A stretch of DNA of 64,000 bases from Winogradskyella vidalii. GTDB taxonomy: Bacteria; Bacteroidota; Bacteroidia; Flavobacteriales; Flavobacteriaceae. The translations under genes and the position numbers were made by a program. Shown in pieces: positions 63,311-64,000 of this stretch. Numbering within the stretch: the first letter of the stretch is position 1; each line of letters opens with the position of its first letter. Below the pieces are notes generated by a model. That model had not been told where the DNA came from. It worked only from the letters and a program-made list of their open reading frames with translations, and searched no databases. The stretch spans positions 124,001 through 188,000 of the forward strand of contig NZ_JABFDG010000006.1 of the NCBI RefSeq assembly GCF_013403955.1, given 5' to 3'.

Positions 63311-64000
63311 ATGCCATTATCCGCTAACAATCCCGATCGTACTTCTTGGTTACATGTCGGTAAAAATTCAGATTTCCCTATTCAGAACATTCCTTTTGGT
63401 GTTTTCTTAACTCGAGATGATATCATAACTATTGGAACTAGAATTGGAGATACTGCTATTGACCTAGGTGCTTTACATCAATTAGGCTATTTTAAAGGCA
63501 TCCCATTAACAGATGATATTTTTTTACAAGACACCTTAAATGATTTTATTGCAGACGGTAGAAAAACATGGCGTTTGGTGAGAAATAGAATTGCCGAGAT
63601 TTTTGATGCTGATAATGAGACTTTAAAGAATAACGTTCCACATAAGGAAACCATTTTATTTCGTTTAGATGAAATTGAAATGCAATTGCCAATACAAGTT
63701 GGTGATTATACCGATTTTTATGCCAGCAAAGAACACGCTACTAATGTAGGAACGATGTTTAGAGACCCCGACAATGCCTTAATGCCTAATTGGGTACATA
63801 TGCCAGTAGGCTACCATGGTCGAAGTTCTTCTATTATTCCTTCGGAAATTCCTATTTTTCGTCCACAAGGACAAACATTACCTGCAGATTCAGATCAACC
63901 AGTATTTGGTCCTTCTAAATTAGTAGATTTTGAATTGGAGATGGCCTTCATTACTACAGATGCTAATGATTTGGGCGAACCTATTCCGATTGAAGAAACT
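63311..64000 (+). CDS. fahA: Fumarylacetoacetase (3' end outside window)
   Basis: The frame is open from ATG 63311 to the window end, giving 230 codons of an expected 425 or so. The start MPLSANNPDRTSWLHVGKNS and the catalytic-domain motifs DFYASKEHATNVGTMFR and PVGYHGRSSS are those of FAH, which cleaves fumarylacetoacetate in the last step of tyrosine breakdown. The C-terminal metal-binding half begins with FELEMAFI. It lies divergent to glyA; the rest of the tyrosine pathway would be downstream. Confidence 0.93.
   Translation, partial: MPLSANNPDRTSWLHVGKNSDFPIQNIPFGVFLTRDDIITIGTRIGDTAIDLGALHQLGYFKGIPLTDDIFLQDTLNDFIADGRKTWRLVRNRIAEIFDADNETLKNNVPHKETILFRLDEIEMQLPIQVGDYTDFYASKEHATNVGTMFRDPDNALMPNWVHMPVGYHGRSSSIIPSEIPIFRPQGQTLPADSDQPVFGPSKLVDFELEMAFITTDANDLGEPIPIEET

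Noticed and set aside
1-64000. tRNA or rRNA genes, riboswitches, CRISPR arrays, IS elements
   Set aside because: None could be recognised when reading the intergenic regions on both strands.

Overview
The window is AT-rich, densely coded chromosomal DNA from a marine-type member of the Bacteroidota, almost certainly family Flavobacteriaceae. Evidence: a type IX secretion C-terminal sorting domain, CarboxypepD_reg-like domains, a MeaB-coupled methylmalonyl-CoA mutase split into two subunits, LytS/LytTR signalling, exact TAnnTTTG promoter -7 boxes, and near absence of Shine-Dalgarno sequences. No tRNA, rRNA, transposase, integrase or CRISPR array was seen.

Layout: (1) 1-7.1 kb, propionate/methylmalonyl-CoA module: CoA-transferase (cut by the window edge), mutA, mutB, and on the other strand meaB plus an acyl-ACP thioesterase. 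(2) 7.4-13.4 kb, a TolC-MacA-MacB type export operon ending in an unusual double-DUF1566 lipoprotein, followed by decayed remnants of an AraC regulator and an RND-type TolC gene. (3) 14.3-31 kb, mixed housekeeping and envelope genes: DoxX-LytS-LytTR operon, EF-hand lipoprotein, luciferase-like oxidoreductase, beta-barrels, patatin-Omp85 protein, HxlR/VOC divergent pair, Kef-type antiporter, long-chain acyl-CoA synthetase, a T9SS-secreted repeat protein and a thioredoxin-like protein. (4) 30.3-36.4 kb, a polyol (probably mannitol) utilisation cluster: NUDIX-type regulator, outer-membrane barrel, NCS1-like permease, mannitol 2-dehydrogenase and PfkB sugar kinase, with a matching pair of candidate operators in the divergent promoter region. 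(5) 36.6-41.9 kb, a 1175-residue fusion of a CarboxypepD_reg-like N-terminal part to an oligopeptidase B-type S9 peptidase, a DsbA-like protein and an unknown protein. (6) 42.2-47.9 kb, an accessory island holding a Gabija-like anti-phage pair (OLD-family ATPase/TOPRIM nuclease plus UvrD-like helicase) and two small passenger genes, bounded by a 40-bp direct repeat with hairpin-forming repeats at the right edge. (7) 48-64 kb, core genes: MFS transporter, BrkB, peroxiredoxin-like, aldehyde dehydrogenase, beta-barrel, LpxD, DEAD helicase, a zinc-ribbon SDR lacking the catalytic tyrosine paired with a J-domain/KTSC protein, surface lipoproteins, glyA and the start of fumarylacetoacetase.

The best candidates for a second look are the repeat-bounded Gabija-like island with its passengers, the operator pair and unusual permease of the polyol cluster, the S9 fusion peptidase, and the SDR/KTSC pair. 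The Gabija architecture itself is a known defence type; what looks less ordinary is the larger size of both proteins and the cassette-like repeats around them.
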